Source of the DNA: Asterias rubens
Lineage: Eukaryota > Echinodermata > Asteroidea > Forcipulatida > Asteriidae
Assembly: GCF_902459465.1 (NCBI RefSeq)
Contig: NC_047076.1
Span: 9,246,146 to 9,310,145 of the forward strand
Reading direction: 5' to 3'
Length of the DNA stretch: 64,000 nucleotides
Shown here: piece after piece, positions 38,703 through 50,700 of the stretch
How the letters are laid out: every line of letters begins with the position of its first letter
Position numbering within the stretch: position 1 is the stretch's first letter
Translations under genes and position numbers: made by a program
The notes under the pieces: generated by a model
The model's input: only the letters and a program-made list of their open reading frames with translations
What the model was told of the DNA's origin: nothing
Database searches by the model: none

Positions 38703-38710
38703 TATAAATA
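38703..38710 (+). promoter_or_regulatory. TATA box of asparagine synthetase gene
   Basis: TATAAATA lies 46 bases before the ATG at 38756. Initiation about 30 bases downstream would give a very short 5' UTR. Confidence 0.6.
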
Positions 38711-38746
38711 GAGGTTTGGATATTTCGTTTGGAAGGCAGCGTTATT

Positions 38747-38755
38747 TGATGCAAA
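38747..38755 (+). promoter_or_regulatory. Second ATF4/CEBP-type element abutting the ASNS ATG
   Basis: The plus strand reads TGATGCAAA and ends on the base before the start codon. It is the same nine-mer as the site at 38597-38605, in opposite orientation and 150 bases away. It would lie in the 5' UTR if the TATA box is used. Confidence 0.45.
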
Positions 38756-41700
38756 ATGTGTGGAATTTGGGCGATATTCGGCAGCGACCAAAACGTCTTC
38801 AAACAGTGCAATAATTCGCTGAAAATAGCGCATCGAGGCCCTGACTCGTTCCGTGTTGAGAACATCAGCCATTACAGTAACTGCTGTCTAGCGTTTTATC
38901 AATTGGCCATCATGGATGACCTCTATGGTATGCAACCAATGCGAATCAAGAGCCATCCCAATATCTACGTTCTGTGCATTGGAGAAATCTACAATCACCG
39001 CACTGTAAGTAAACCTACAAATAACTGCAAACCTTCAGTTTGAGCCGAACAGTATTTTGATGTGTAAACAGCCAAGTAGATCAAAACCGATAGAAGGCCG
39101 GCGTCCTACAGCTTGGTAAATCAGGGTGTGTCGTTTAGCTTCCCTGGGTCCACCCCGCGGTGCTCACCCGGGTGAGCCCCTGACAAGAGCTAATCGAGCG
39201 ATCACACTCGCCCTCTCGTTGTGACGGCATGCACCTCAGGTCACCCCCAAGTGACCCGGCCACCCCACACGCAGGGCACGGGGGGTTGACCCGGGTGAGC
39301 CCCTGGAATGACGCCAAAGCTAAACGAACGCATCCATTGATACGTTTATGCTTACACACATTTTGTCTGCTACACGCAAATTTGCTTATGAGTAATTAGC
39401 TTTATGAAATTGGGTCTTTGAGGACGCCTACAGTGGTATTTTGAAAGAAGGTGAGACACACAAGTTTTCTCACACCTTTTCTCTTCGAGAAAGACGCTGG
39501 AGGGTCGAAATTTCAGATCATTACCTTCTTGTGTTTGCATTTATACCATAATATAACGTCCTTATTGAAAGCAGTTCGCAATCAGCCCACCTTATTTTCT
39601 TTTTCTATTAACACAGTTGCAGAAGCAGTTTGACTTGCAGTATTTCATTTAGTTGCAGAAGCAGTTTGACTTGCAGTATTTCATTTAGTTGCAGAAGCAG
39701 TTTGACTTGCAGTATTTCATTTAGTTGCAGAAGCAGTCTGACTTGCAGTATTTCATTTAGTTGCAGAAGCAGTTTGACTTGCAGTATTTCATTTAGTTGC
39801 AGAAGCAGTTTGACTTGCAGTATTTCATTTAGTTGCAGAAGCAGTTTGACTTGCAGTATTTCATTTAGTTGCAGAAGCAGTTTGACTTGCAGTATTTCAT
39901 TTAGTTGCAGAAGCAGTTTGACTTGCAGTATTTCATTTAGTTGCAGAAGCAGTTTGACTTGCAGTATTTCATTTAGTTGCAGAAGCAGTTTGACTTGCAG
40001 TATTTCATTTAGTTGCAGAAGCAGTTTGACTTGCAGTATTTCATTTAGTTGCAGAAGCAGTTTGACTTGCAGTATTTCATTTAGTTGCAGAAGCAGTTTG
40101 ACTTGCAGTATTTCATTTAGTTGCAGAAGCAGTTTGACTTGCAGTATTTCATTTAGTTGCAGAAGCAGTTTGACTTGCAGTATTTCTTTTAGTTGCAGAA
40201 GCAGTTTGACTTGCAGTATTTGACCGAGAGTGACTGCGAGATCATAATTCATCTTTATGTTCGGGGAGGAGCCGAGTACGCTGCCTCTATGCTGGACGGC
40301 GTCTTCGCTTTCTGTTTACTGGACACGGCTACCAAGAAGGTGAACATTGTCCCCAAATGCACCCATCAAGCTAAACATTGTGCTTGATAGGTTAAACAAA
40401 GGTCCGGATATAATAACAATTAAAAGTAAAGAAACAACAAGATTTATTTACTGAACGAAAATAAACCTTAGTCTAAGTTTTAATGTAATTTAAAAAAAAA
40501 AACAGTTTATAAAACCTAAGCCTCAACAAGTGATGTTCCTTTAAATAAACTGTGCTGAGCTTTTATAACCGGACCATTAATCAATATCTTGTGTTGTAGA
40601 TTTACCTTGGTCGAGACACTTACGGAGTTCGGCCAATGTTCAGACTCATGAAGGATGATGGGTTTCTGGCCATCTGCTCTGAAGCTAAAGGTTGGTTGAA
40701 GTCACTCACAATACACACTTCAGGGAGGCAACGACTCGCTATTGCCCCCATGCCCGGTCATTGCCTTGGGGGCATTGAAATACTCCGGTCATTGCCTTGG
40801 GGGCATTGAAATGCTCCAACGGAAGTTTGCATTTTCCTCATAGGGTGCCCTTTATCAAGGAGAAAATGCCTTGATGCCCTTGCCCTTTTAAAAACGATGC
40901 GTACAGTACAGGCCTGATACACAGGAAGATACAATTGGTAATTGTCAAAGACCAGTGTTCTCACTTGGTGTATCTCAACATATGCACAAAATAACAAACC
41001 TGTGAAAATTTGAGCTCAATTGGTCATCGGAGTTGGGAGAAAATGATGAAAGAAAAAACACCCTTGTTGGAAGAATTTGTGTGCTTTCAGATAGGAATAA
41101 AATACTTCTTGCTATAAATCTTTTATTATTTTAGTGAGAAATTACCTCTATTTCAAAATCAGTGCTACTTCAGTGGGAGCCGTTTTTCACAATGTTGTGA
41201 TCAACAGCTCTCCAATGCTCGTTACCAAGTCAGTTTTTAAGTTAATTTTTGTTTTGAGTAATTACCAATTACCTTCCATTTAAGACGCGCTATACCATTT
41301 CACGTTACGTGCTCTTACATGGTGGAGGGGGATTTGTTTCTTAAAAAATCTTGTTTTATAGTCTCTTTTTCCCATCCTTGATGTCTACACTTTCATAATT
41401 TGTAATCAGGCAAGTTGATAACTTGAAACACCATTCGTTTTGTGATATTGTTTCAGTGGTTTGGCACAATCGGTTCCGTTCGATGTTACAATATTATTCC
41501 GCTCTTTACTACTCTGGCATCGTTCTTTCAGTAAACTCCTTTTTACATATTTGGGGTCATCTACAGGACTTTAAAGACAAACTATTTCTGTATTAGAGTT
41601 GAGCTTTTCCCTTTTTCAGGATTGCTGGGACTTGATAATGGAATTGAGAATCTCGACAATGAAATCGTACCATTTCCTCCTGGAAATATAGAAAGCTACG

Positions 41701-44700
41701 ACCTTGCCCCATCAGGGAAAGTCACACTTTGTGAGCGAGTTGAATTCCACTCAATGGAGAACAAGCCTAAGTGGTCAGACATCCCATCGACTGTGCAACC
41801 AAATGGTATTTTGTTTTCAATTCAAGTCAAGACATACGTTTAATACTAGCTAGAAATGTTGATTCTCTTAAAGACACTGGACACTATTGGTAATTGTCAA
41901 AGACCAGTCTTGCCACTTGGTGTGTCTCATCATATGCATAAAATAACAAAGCTGTGAACATTTAAGCTCGATTGGTCGTCGGTGTTGCGAGATAACTATG
42001 AAAGTCACACGAAGTTGTGTGCTTTCAGGTGCTTGATTTCGAGACCTCAACGTCTAAACTTGAGGTCTTGAAATCAAATTCGTGGAAAATTACTTTTTTC
42101 TCAAAAACTACGTCACTCCAGAGGGAGCCGATTCTAACAATGTTTTATACTTTCAACCTCTCCCTATTACTCGTTACCTCGTGAGGTTTTATGCTGATAA
42201 TTATTTTGAGTAATTACCAATAGTGTCCAATAATGTTGTTCCCCCTAAACATACGGGGGGTGTTTTAAGCAATCTTTTAAATATTCTGGTGCCGTTGTGC
42301 TGATATTTGCGTCCTGTATAAAGATCTTGAAAGAAAAAAAAAGAAAAAAACACCACACGTTTCTTTCGTAAAATATAACATAGGCCTATATAAATCGTAG
42401 TACAAATAAAATAATATGAACAGAAGATGGAGGGGAAAGAATTGATCTAAGAAGAGATTATGGGGCCATCAGATTAAGGACTCTGGACACTTGGTAATTG
42501 TCGAAGACCAGTCTTCTCACTTGTATCTAAACATAAGCATATTATTAACAAACCTGTGAAAAATGAACTCAATTGGTCGTCGAAGTTGCGAGATTATAAT
42601 GGAAGAAAAAACACCCTTGTCACATGAAGTTGTTTGCTTTCATATGCTTGATTTCAAAATTTAATTGTGAGGTCTCAAAATCGAAATTCAACTCTTTGAG
42701 TGGCAAATCACTTCTTTATTGAAAACTACGTAAAATACTTTCTCACCGGAGCCGTTTCTCACAATTTTTTAAACTATACCGCTCTCCATTGCTTGTTACC
42801 AAGTACCAATTAAGTTTTTATGGTAACAACTATTTTGAGTAATTACCAATTGTGTCCACTGCCTTTAAGCCAAGGCTTGTATAAGACGGCCTGATGGACA
42901 GCAAACTACAAACAAGGAGACAAGACAAGCTGGCATTGTCGTCAATCTGTCTTGAAATGTGGGGTCCCGTTGTTATGTGCACATGACTTTGTCGGTTGTG
43001 GTAAATTGACTTGGGTACTCTTTCAAACTCCCTTTTTTCATACGAATTATTTTTCTAAAACGACTTGTACAGTATAGCTTTAACCCAGTGATTTTTTCTT
43101 TTTGCAAAATTTTGTTGTTTACTGGAAACAGGTGAAGATGTTTATGCAAATATCCGCCTCCTCGTGACCGATGCAGTCCGTAAACGCCTGATGAGTCATC
43201 GCCCCATTGGATGTCTCTTGTCTGGTAAGGTTAATTGCATTGTATTGTATTTTATTCACTCCGAAACTTAAAAAACAAGCCCGGTTCATAACTTCTTTCG
43301 AACGCAATACAAGTTTTGACGTCACAGGTCTGTTTTGCGCTGGAAATGTTTCGCAGGGATTGGCCACATTCCAACCCATGCGAATTATTCTTGCGAATCT
43401 GTGACGTCAGAATTCGCATCTCATTCTCCTTCACAGGAAGTATGAACTGGGCTCTACCCTGATGGGGAGGGTATCTCATTCTCCTTCACAGGAAGTATGA
43501 ACTGGGCTCTACCCTGATGGGGAGGGTATCTCATTCTCCTTCACAGGAAGTATGAACTGGGCTCTACCCTGATGGGGAGGGTATAAACATCAATATAATC
43601 ATAAATAACAATAAGTAAAGAAGTCGTACGTAAAACTAGGAGTGTTAACTTTTTAATCACACAGTTTGATTTCTTTTAAAAGTATGAATAATAATAAAAA
43701 CATTGGGCAATGCAATTAATAAAATTGTCTATCGAAAACTTAAAATGCAAATTTCCTACCAAAAGAGTCAAAGTCAGGTCATTTTATAACCGCCAATCTT
43801 GTCAGAAAATGGATTTTTGTTTCAACATTAAGGTGACAATGATGACCAATTCTTTGGCTTGACCCTCCCGAATATACACTCCTAGTTCAATGCACTGACA
43901 TTATATTTGTTTAAAGGCGCTTGACACTATTGGTAATTACTCCCCCCCCCCCCCCCCCAAAAAAAAAAAAAAAACTGACTTGGTAACGAGCAGTGTAGAG
44001 CTGTTGATAGTATGAAGTATTGTGAGAAACGGCTCCTCTGAAGTAACGTATTTTTGGGGAAAGAGGTAATTTCTCACTCAAATAATAAACCTGAAGCTTT
44101 TTATCGGCCATCTGAAAACACAAAGTATATGATGCCACAATCAAGGGTGTTTTTTCTGTCATTTTTCTCATGCAACTTCGATGATAAATTGAGTCAAAAT
44201 TGAGTCAGGTTTGTTATGAACATGTTATTTCAGGTGGCGTAGACTCTAGTCTGGTAGCAGCTCTTGTAGTTAAGTTAGCCAAGGAATCTGGTATCCAGTA
44301 CCCAATACAAACCTACTCTATTGGGCTGGAGGGAAGCACCGACATCCTGGCTGCAAGAAAGGTATACATTCAAGACACATTTAGAGATTCGAGCAAAATA
44401 CTGTTTTGTTCCTTCAATGGAAAGATCTTTCCACATCGTCACTAAAATTTGTGAGCATTTGGCCGGTTAAAAAAACATGAATCGATTAGGGCCTACTACA
44501 GCATCTCTCCATTGGCTTCGTATTCACGCTCGCATCGTTTTTAAAATTCCCCTCCAAACTTTTTAATGCAGTCGTGGAAGTGGACCAACTTACCTGAAAG
44601 ATCTTCTCCAACATTGACACATGTGTTCTTCAGCAAGAAACATAACCATTGCTTCGTCCTTCGGATGGGACGTAAAGCCGTTGGTCCCATGTGGTGTGTG

Positions 44701-47700
44701 ACGCACTTAAAAGAACCCAGTGCACTTATCGAAAAGAGAAGGGGGTTCGCCCGCGGTGTTCCTGGCTGTGGCTGCTGAAAGGCACCGTGGCACCTTGTAA
44801 ACCGTTATAAGGTGCTACATAATTGGGTCTCAGAATTCATCTTTGCAATAACCTATCTTTCTGAAAGTTTGTATATACTCACCGCCTTGAGTACTTTGTT
44901 TGGTAGATACGAGCGCTATATAAGACTTCGATATTACTCACTCCATGCACAACTACTAGAAACCTCCGTTCAGCTATCAAAGACACCCTTGCTGCAACTC
45001 ATGTTTGGAGCATCCCCTCTATACACATTAAACAAGCTACCAATATCGCACGTTTCAAGAGTCTTCTTTTCGATTCATCGAGTACTTTTCTTTAATCATC
45101 TGAGCTCTTAGGGACTTTCTTTTGGAGCTGTTATGCGCTATATAAATGCAGTTGTTCTTATTGAAGCACTCTTAAAGGCAGTGGACACTATTGGTAATTA
45201 CTCGAAATAATTATTGGCATAAAACCTTTCTTGGTGACGAGTAATGGGGAGAGGTTGATAGTACAAAACATTGTGAGAAACGGCTCCCTCTGAAATGCCA
45301 TAGTTTTCGAGAAAGAAGTAATTTTCCACGAATTCGATTTCGAGACCTCAGATTTAGAACTTGAGGTCTCGAAATCAACCATCTAAACGCACACAACGCC
45401 GTGAGACAAGGATTATTTGTCTTTCATTATTATCTCGCAACTTCGATGACCGATTAAGCTCAAATTTTTACAGGTTTGTTATTGTATACGCATATGTTGA
45501 GATACACAAACTGTGAAGGCTAGTCTTTGACAATTACCAATAGTGTCCACTGCCTTTAACACGAAACAACTTTAGAGGCTAAATATTTGTATAAGTTGAG
45601 TGATGCTATCGTTGGTGGGCGTGGTGAGCCGATGACAGTGACGAGGAGGCTTGGTGGGTGTGGTGAGCCGATGACAGTGGCGAGGAGGCTTGGGGAAAAT
45701 ATATTATAGTGTAGGTAGAAAAATTGTTTCAAGAAAATATTTATTTGTTTCTTAGGTAGCAGCTTATATTGGAAGTGAACATCATGAGGTTTCATTCACT
45801 CCAGAGGAAGGAACTTCCGTCTTGGAAGACGTTATTTATTCCTTGGAAATGTGGGACACCATAACTATCAGGGGTTCCATTGGTATACAGTTTGCAGCAT
45901 AAAGCCGGAACACTCGTACTTGAAGCAGTGCCAGCCGTGTCAACAATGCACACAGTGTGTCAAAAAGGTTTTAGCTTTTCGTGAAAACGCAATTCCACTG
46001 GTTCTTGAGGTTTTTATCCTTCACAATCTTAGCATAATTTTAAGAAACTATGCGACTTTTAGGTCTATAATTTAGTTAAATTAATGACCATCCATTTTTA
46101 AGCGAATATGTCAACGCAGGAAGAAGTCAACCGTGTAAGTTTAATGTAAATTTGTGGACATTGTGTTTTGTTGTCCTACAAAAAGTACCTAATATAAACC
46201 TTTAAAAGTATTTGAGTCAAGGGACAGGGTGCATCTCATCTCTACAAACTATGCAAATCACCATCAGTCTACTTGTTGTACTGTTTACACAGCCATGTAC
46301 CTGGTCTCTCGCTACATCCAGAAAGAACAGACAGGGTAGTGATATTTTTCAGGAGAGGGGTCTGATGAGCTTGCCCAGGGGTATATCTACTTCCACAAAC
46401 AACCCTCTCCCGAAGTGGGGGATGCTGAAAGTCGACGCCTCTTGAAGGATTTATACCTCTATGACGTATTGAGATCGGACCGTACCACTGCAGCACATGG
46501 GTGAGTGTACCTTGTCAACTGTTGATGAAGGGGAAGTTTCTCTCTAACGGAAGGGCTATAAGAAACCACTCTCTGATAAAATGAAGGAATATAATATAAA
46601 GACTGGATAGGAAAAGAGAGACCTTGATATTTTTGTGCATGTCAGTCATTTACATAAAACCAACCAGGTGTTCAGGCCTTGTACTTTGGTCTGGGTTTGA
46701 TAAGATGAGATATTATTGCATTTGTCCACATCATAAAATACAGAAATGTGGCTTCTATCGGCTATAAATTAGGCCTACACAACAAATAAACAGTAAAGTG
46801 GACAGTATTTAATACTCCTTTTGTCGATGAATACAGCTACTTTTACAAAAACAAAACAATAAATTAACGAGACTGTCACTTTAATTACACCCAGTCTTGG
46901 TCGGCGACGTTTATTTTGATAACGTGTAGTTGTTTGACGTTGTTTTTGCTGTGTAGTCCTCATTTATACATCATTATGACTTCAACTAATTAAGTTGTTA
47001 TTTCAGCTCCACCTGACTGCGTTATCAACCACCGAAACACACACTTGGCAGCCATAGGCTGAATTGCGTTCAAAATTACAGAGCATACGAACATACACTA
47101 TTTTTAAAATTATAGAAAAACATTAAAAAATGTAAAAATATTTATTCAAGTACAATTTCAAAATACAAGATATCCAAAGACTTAAATACAAAATACTATA
47201 CACTGGGAAGGCATAACATACTTCTTGCTACCTAAACTCTGATAAGTGCTTCTATTAAGTTAATATAACAAAAATCACAAATAGAAGCAGGTTACAACAA
47301 AAATATTGCACTATAAGAGCATGCAGCAGGAGGCAAGTTAAACAAATAAATAGCAACAACTATATAATAATTATAATAATATCGTATGCTTGTCCGCCAT
47401 TATAAAAACCACTCACCAACACCTCAAAAGTACGTTCGTCCGTGGAGGTTCTTCCTCCATGGTTCGTCTAAGGTTGCCAACGTTCGCCAACGGTGGCGGC
47501 GCACAACTCGTTTCACTCAAAATTCTTGGCGAACGTGAGCAAATTGGTAATACCTTCTCACTGTTATGAAATGTTTTCTTGTCTAGTTTGGAAGTACGTG
47601 TACCTCTACTTGACCATCACTTGACCTCGTACTATCTGTCACTGCCTGCAAGTATGAGATGTCCTCAACAGGGAGTTGAGAAGTATCTACTCCGGAAGGC

Positions 47701-50700
47701 GTTTGATGGGACAGGACTTCTGCCACCAGAGATCCTTTGGAGGCCGAAGGAAGGGTTCAGTGATGGCGTATCTTCAGTTGAGAAACCGTGGTTCAAGAGT
47801 CTGCAAGAGTTCGCAAGTCAAGAGGTAAACGATTGAAAGGTTCTCGTTCGTTAAAGGCAGTGGACACTATTGATAATTACTCAAAATAATTATTAGCATA
47901 AAACCTTACTTGGTGACGAGTAATGGGGAGAGGATGATAATATAAAACATTGTGAGAAACGGCTCCCTCTGAAGTAACGTAGTTTTCGAGAAAGAGGTAA
48001 TTTTCCACGAATTTGATTTTGAGACCTCAAGTTTAGAACTTGAAGTCTCGAAATCAACCATCTAAACGCACACAACTTCGTGTGAAAAGGGTGTTTTTTT
48101 CTTTCATTATTATCTCGCAACTTCGATGACCGATTGAGCTCAAATTTTCACAGGTTTGTTATTTTATGCATATGTTGAGATACACCAACTGTGAAGGCTA
48201 GTCCTTGACAATAACCAATAGTGTCCACTGCCTTTAAGCGTGATTTGCTAGTGTAAGATTGTGTTGTGCCTTGCACAGCCTTCTCTGTAGTCACACCCCA
48301 GACTCCGACCCATCCCAATACAAAGCCCACCCACTGGCTGTCTGGGACTTGACAACTTTATGCATTTTCTAATGACCTCCCACCACACTCATCCTCACTG
48401 ACCATCTTTCCTGACCAATATATACAATGTCGTAGGTTCCATTCCCAGTCATCATATCCCCTCTTGTTAGCTCAGTGTACACTGTGGCCAAATCCAGTAA
48501 CCCAAGCCTTCTAGTCACTGTTCTATGTATCCCCTTGTACGATACCACCATCTTTGTTAAAGGTAAGGTACACGTTCGGTAATTACTCAAAACAAATATT
48601 AACTTAAAAACTGACTTAAGTTGGTAACAAGCATTGGAGAGCTGTTGATAGTATAAAACATTGTGGGAAACGACTCCATCTGAAGTAACGTAGTTTTTGA
48701 GAAAAAAGTAATTTCTCACTAAAAATTAGTCTTTTATTCCTATCTGAAAGCACACAAATTCGTCCAATAAGGGTGTTTTTCTTTGATCATTTTCTCGCAA
48801 CTTCGATGACTGATTGAGCCCAAATGTTTACAGGCTTGTTATTTTATGCTTAAGATTGGATACACCAAGTGAGAACACTGATATTTGACAATTACCAAAC
48901 GTGTACCATGCCTTTAAGCCTAATACAGTTTAAATAAGCAATAAACTTCTCTGTGTATTATTAATTTTTTTCTTAAAGTCACCTGGAAATAGAATTTTTT
49001 TCTTAGTAATTGTTTTTTTTAGTAATTGTTTGTCACGATTTATATGTTTAAAAACTATATAAAGTTGTTTGGGGGCTGACTCCGCCTACCCCTTTTGTGA
49101 CGTCAATCTTGCCAAACTTTGCCTGCAATGCGTATAGTAAACACACGTGCAAAGTACAAGTACTTATTCAGCAGCAATACACCTGGTCGGCATTGCCGGA
49201 AAAAAAAAAAAAAATCTTTTTTTTTGAAACGTACAAACTCACGACTTGGTCCGTACATGTACTTTGCAATTGTGTTTACTCTACGCATTACAGGCAAAGT
49301 CTGCCTCGATTGACGTCACGAACAGCGCCCTCTCAGGTCGGGGTCTACTCTTAAATTTGTAAATAACATAAGAACTGATTTTGTTTAAACCTTAGTTAAC
49401 TGTTTATTCACATTCCACTCATCAAAATACATATATTAGTGACAAAAGCTTTATTTTGAAAAAATACCACTTCCAGGTGACTTTAAGTGTTATCGGCCAA
49501 ATAATTATGACACCTGCAGCCGATTTCACGAAACGCTAGGATCAATCCTAACTCTAGTTAGGACGAGTAACCCGTCCTAACTTAGGATGAGTTCAATGCG
49601 TCCTACGTATTTGGATACGGAACTGAACCCGTCCTAAGTCCTAAGATTAATCCTAAGTTAGGAACAGTTTGGTGAAATCGACGGCTGCAATTTTAACGTT
49701 TACACTAAACAAGTAACATTTTATTCCTTGCGGAAGGTGACAATGGAACCGGCTATTACTGTCACGGAATAATGTTTTAATCTAGAAGTCCACTGAATGT
49801 TATGATGTCATAACAGCAAAATATCCAGTGAGCTTTTGCCGTCTATGTCGTCAAATACAAGAAGAACATTTGAAGATCCCGCAATCATCCAAGTTGTTTT
49901 ATTTGCCTCAAAATGAGTGCTTAAGAGTCAGTTCAGGTAAATAGTTGACATACTTGCTCACGGTCAAAAAATGATTTTTTTTTTATACTTTGTGGGTGGA
50001 AGGGCCTTGGGGTGCAAGTAAACAAAATTGCATTTTCAATTCCATATATAGCCCGTTGCCATGGTTACGGCTCATTTTGTTTTTTGGCCATTTTAGGCCA
50101 ATTTTGGGGTCTGAAAAACTGGTTTTTAGCTCATATTTACAACTCCACCCCACCGAAATGCAAATTTTTTTCAAAAAACCTTGTATATCACTACAAAGTA
50201 CCATCCTTGGCCTTCGTCAGAAAAAAAATTATTGCTTTAAATATCACCCTTGTGCTATTTTTGCATCATGCAATAGAGTATGTCTTTAGAATTTGCAAAA
50301 TCGCCATTTTTACCCTATTTTTGGACCCCAAAATGTCAACTTGCCAGGGGTCTCAGAAAATTTTCCTTTCGGCTGTGGTTAGGGCCAACATTGGTCTTTT
50401 CATATCTGGTGAGGAAAACTTGGGCAATTGTATCCTGTTGTGACAGTACTGCCTCAAAACTAGACTTTTTTACCCAAAACGTGAAAAAAAAGCTTTTTAA
50501 GGGTCTTTTCAAATAATATTGACATACATGTCCCCGGTGAAAAAAAAAGGAATATTTTACTCATACTTCGTGGATGGTTGGGACTTGGGGTCCAAATAAA
50601 CAAAATTTACATTTCAAATCATTATATAATACGTTGCCATGGTAACAGTTCATTTGTGTTTAGGCCACTTTTGGCCGATTTGGGGGTCTGAAAACTGTTT

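Noticed and set aside
39608..40252. 214-residue Leu-rich antisense ORF and 197-residue sense ORF ([11 protein letters not shown])
   Set aside because: By-products of the 36-bp acceptor array; not in the ASNS frame.
46338..46354. 17-base GT..AG mini-intron that would remove the stops in ASNS exon 8
   Set aside because: Removing it shifts the downstream frame into a stop; the paired homopolymer indels explain the sequence better.
50012..50110. A viral or retroviral gene in the foldback
   Set aside because: No reverse transcriptase, integrase or capsid motif is visible anywhere in the element.
50012..50443. 143-residue hydrophobic protein, with a matching reverse ORF at 53945-54208
   Set aside because: Same diverged repeat unit read in both arms of the foldback; no start context, no domain, and frames break in sister units.
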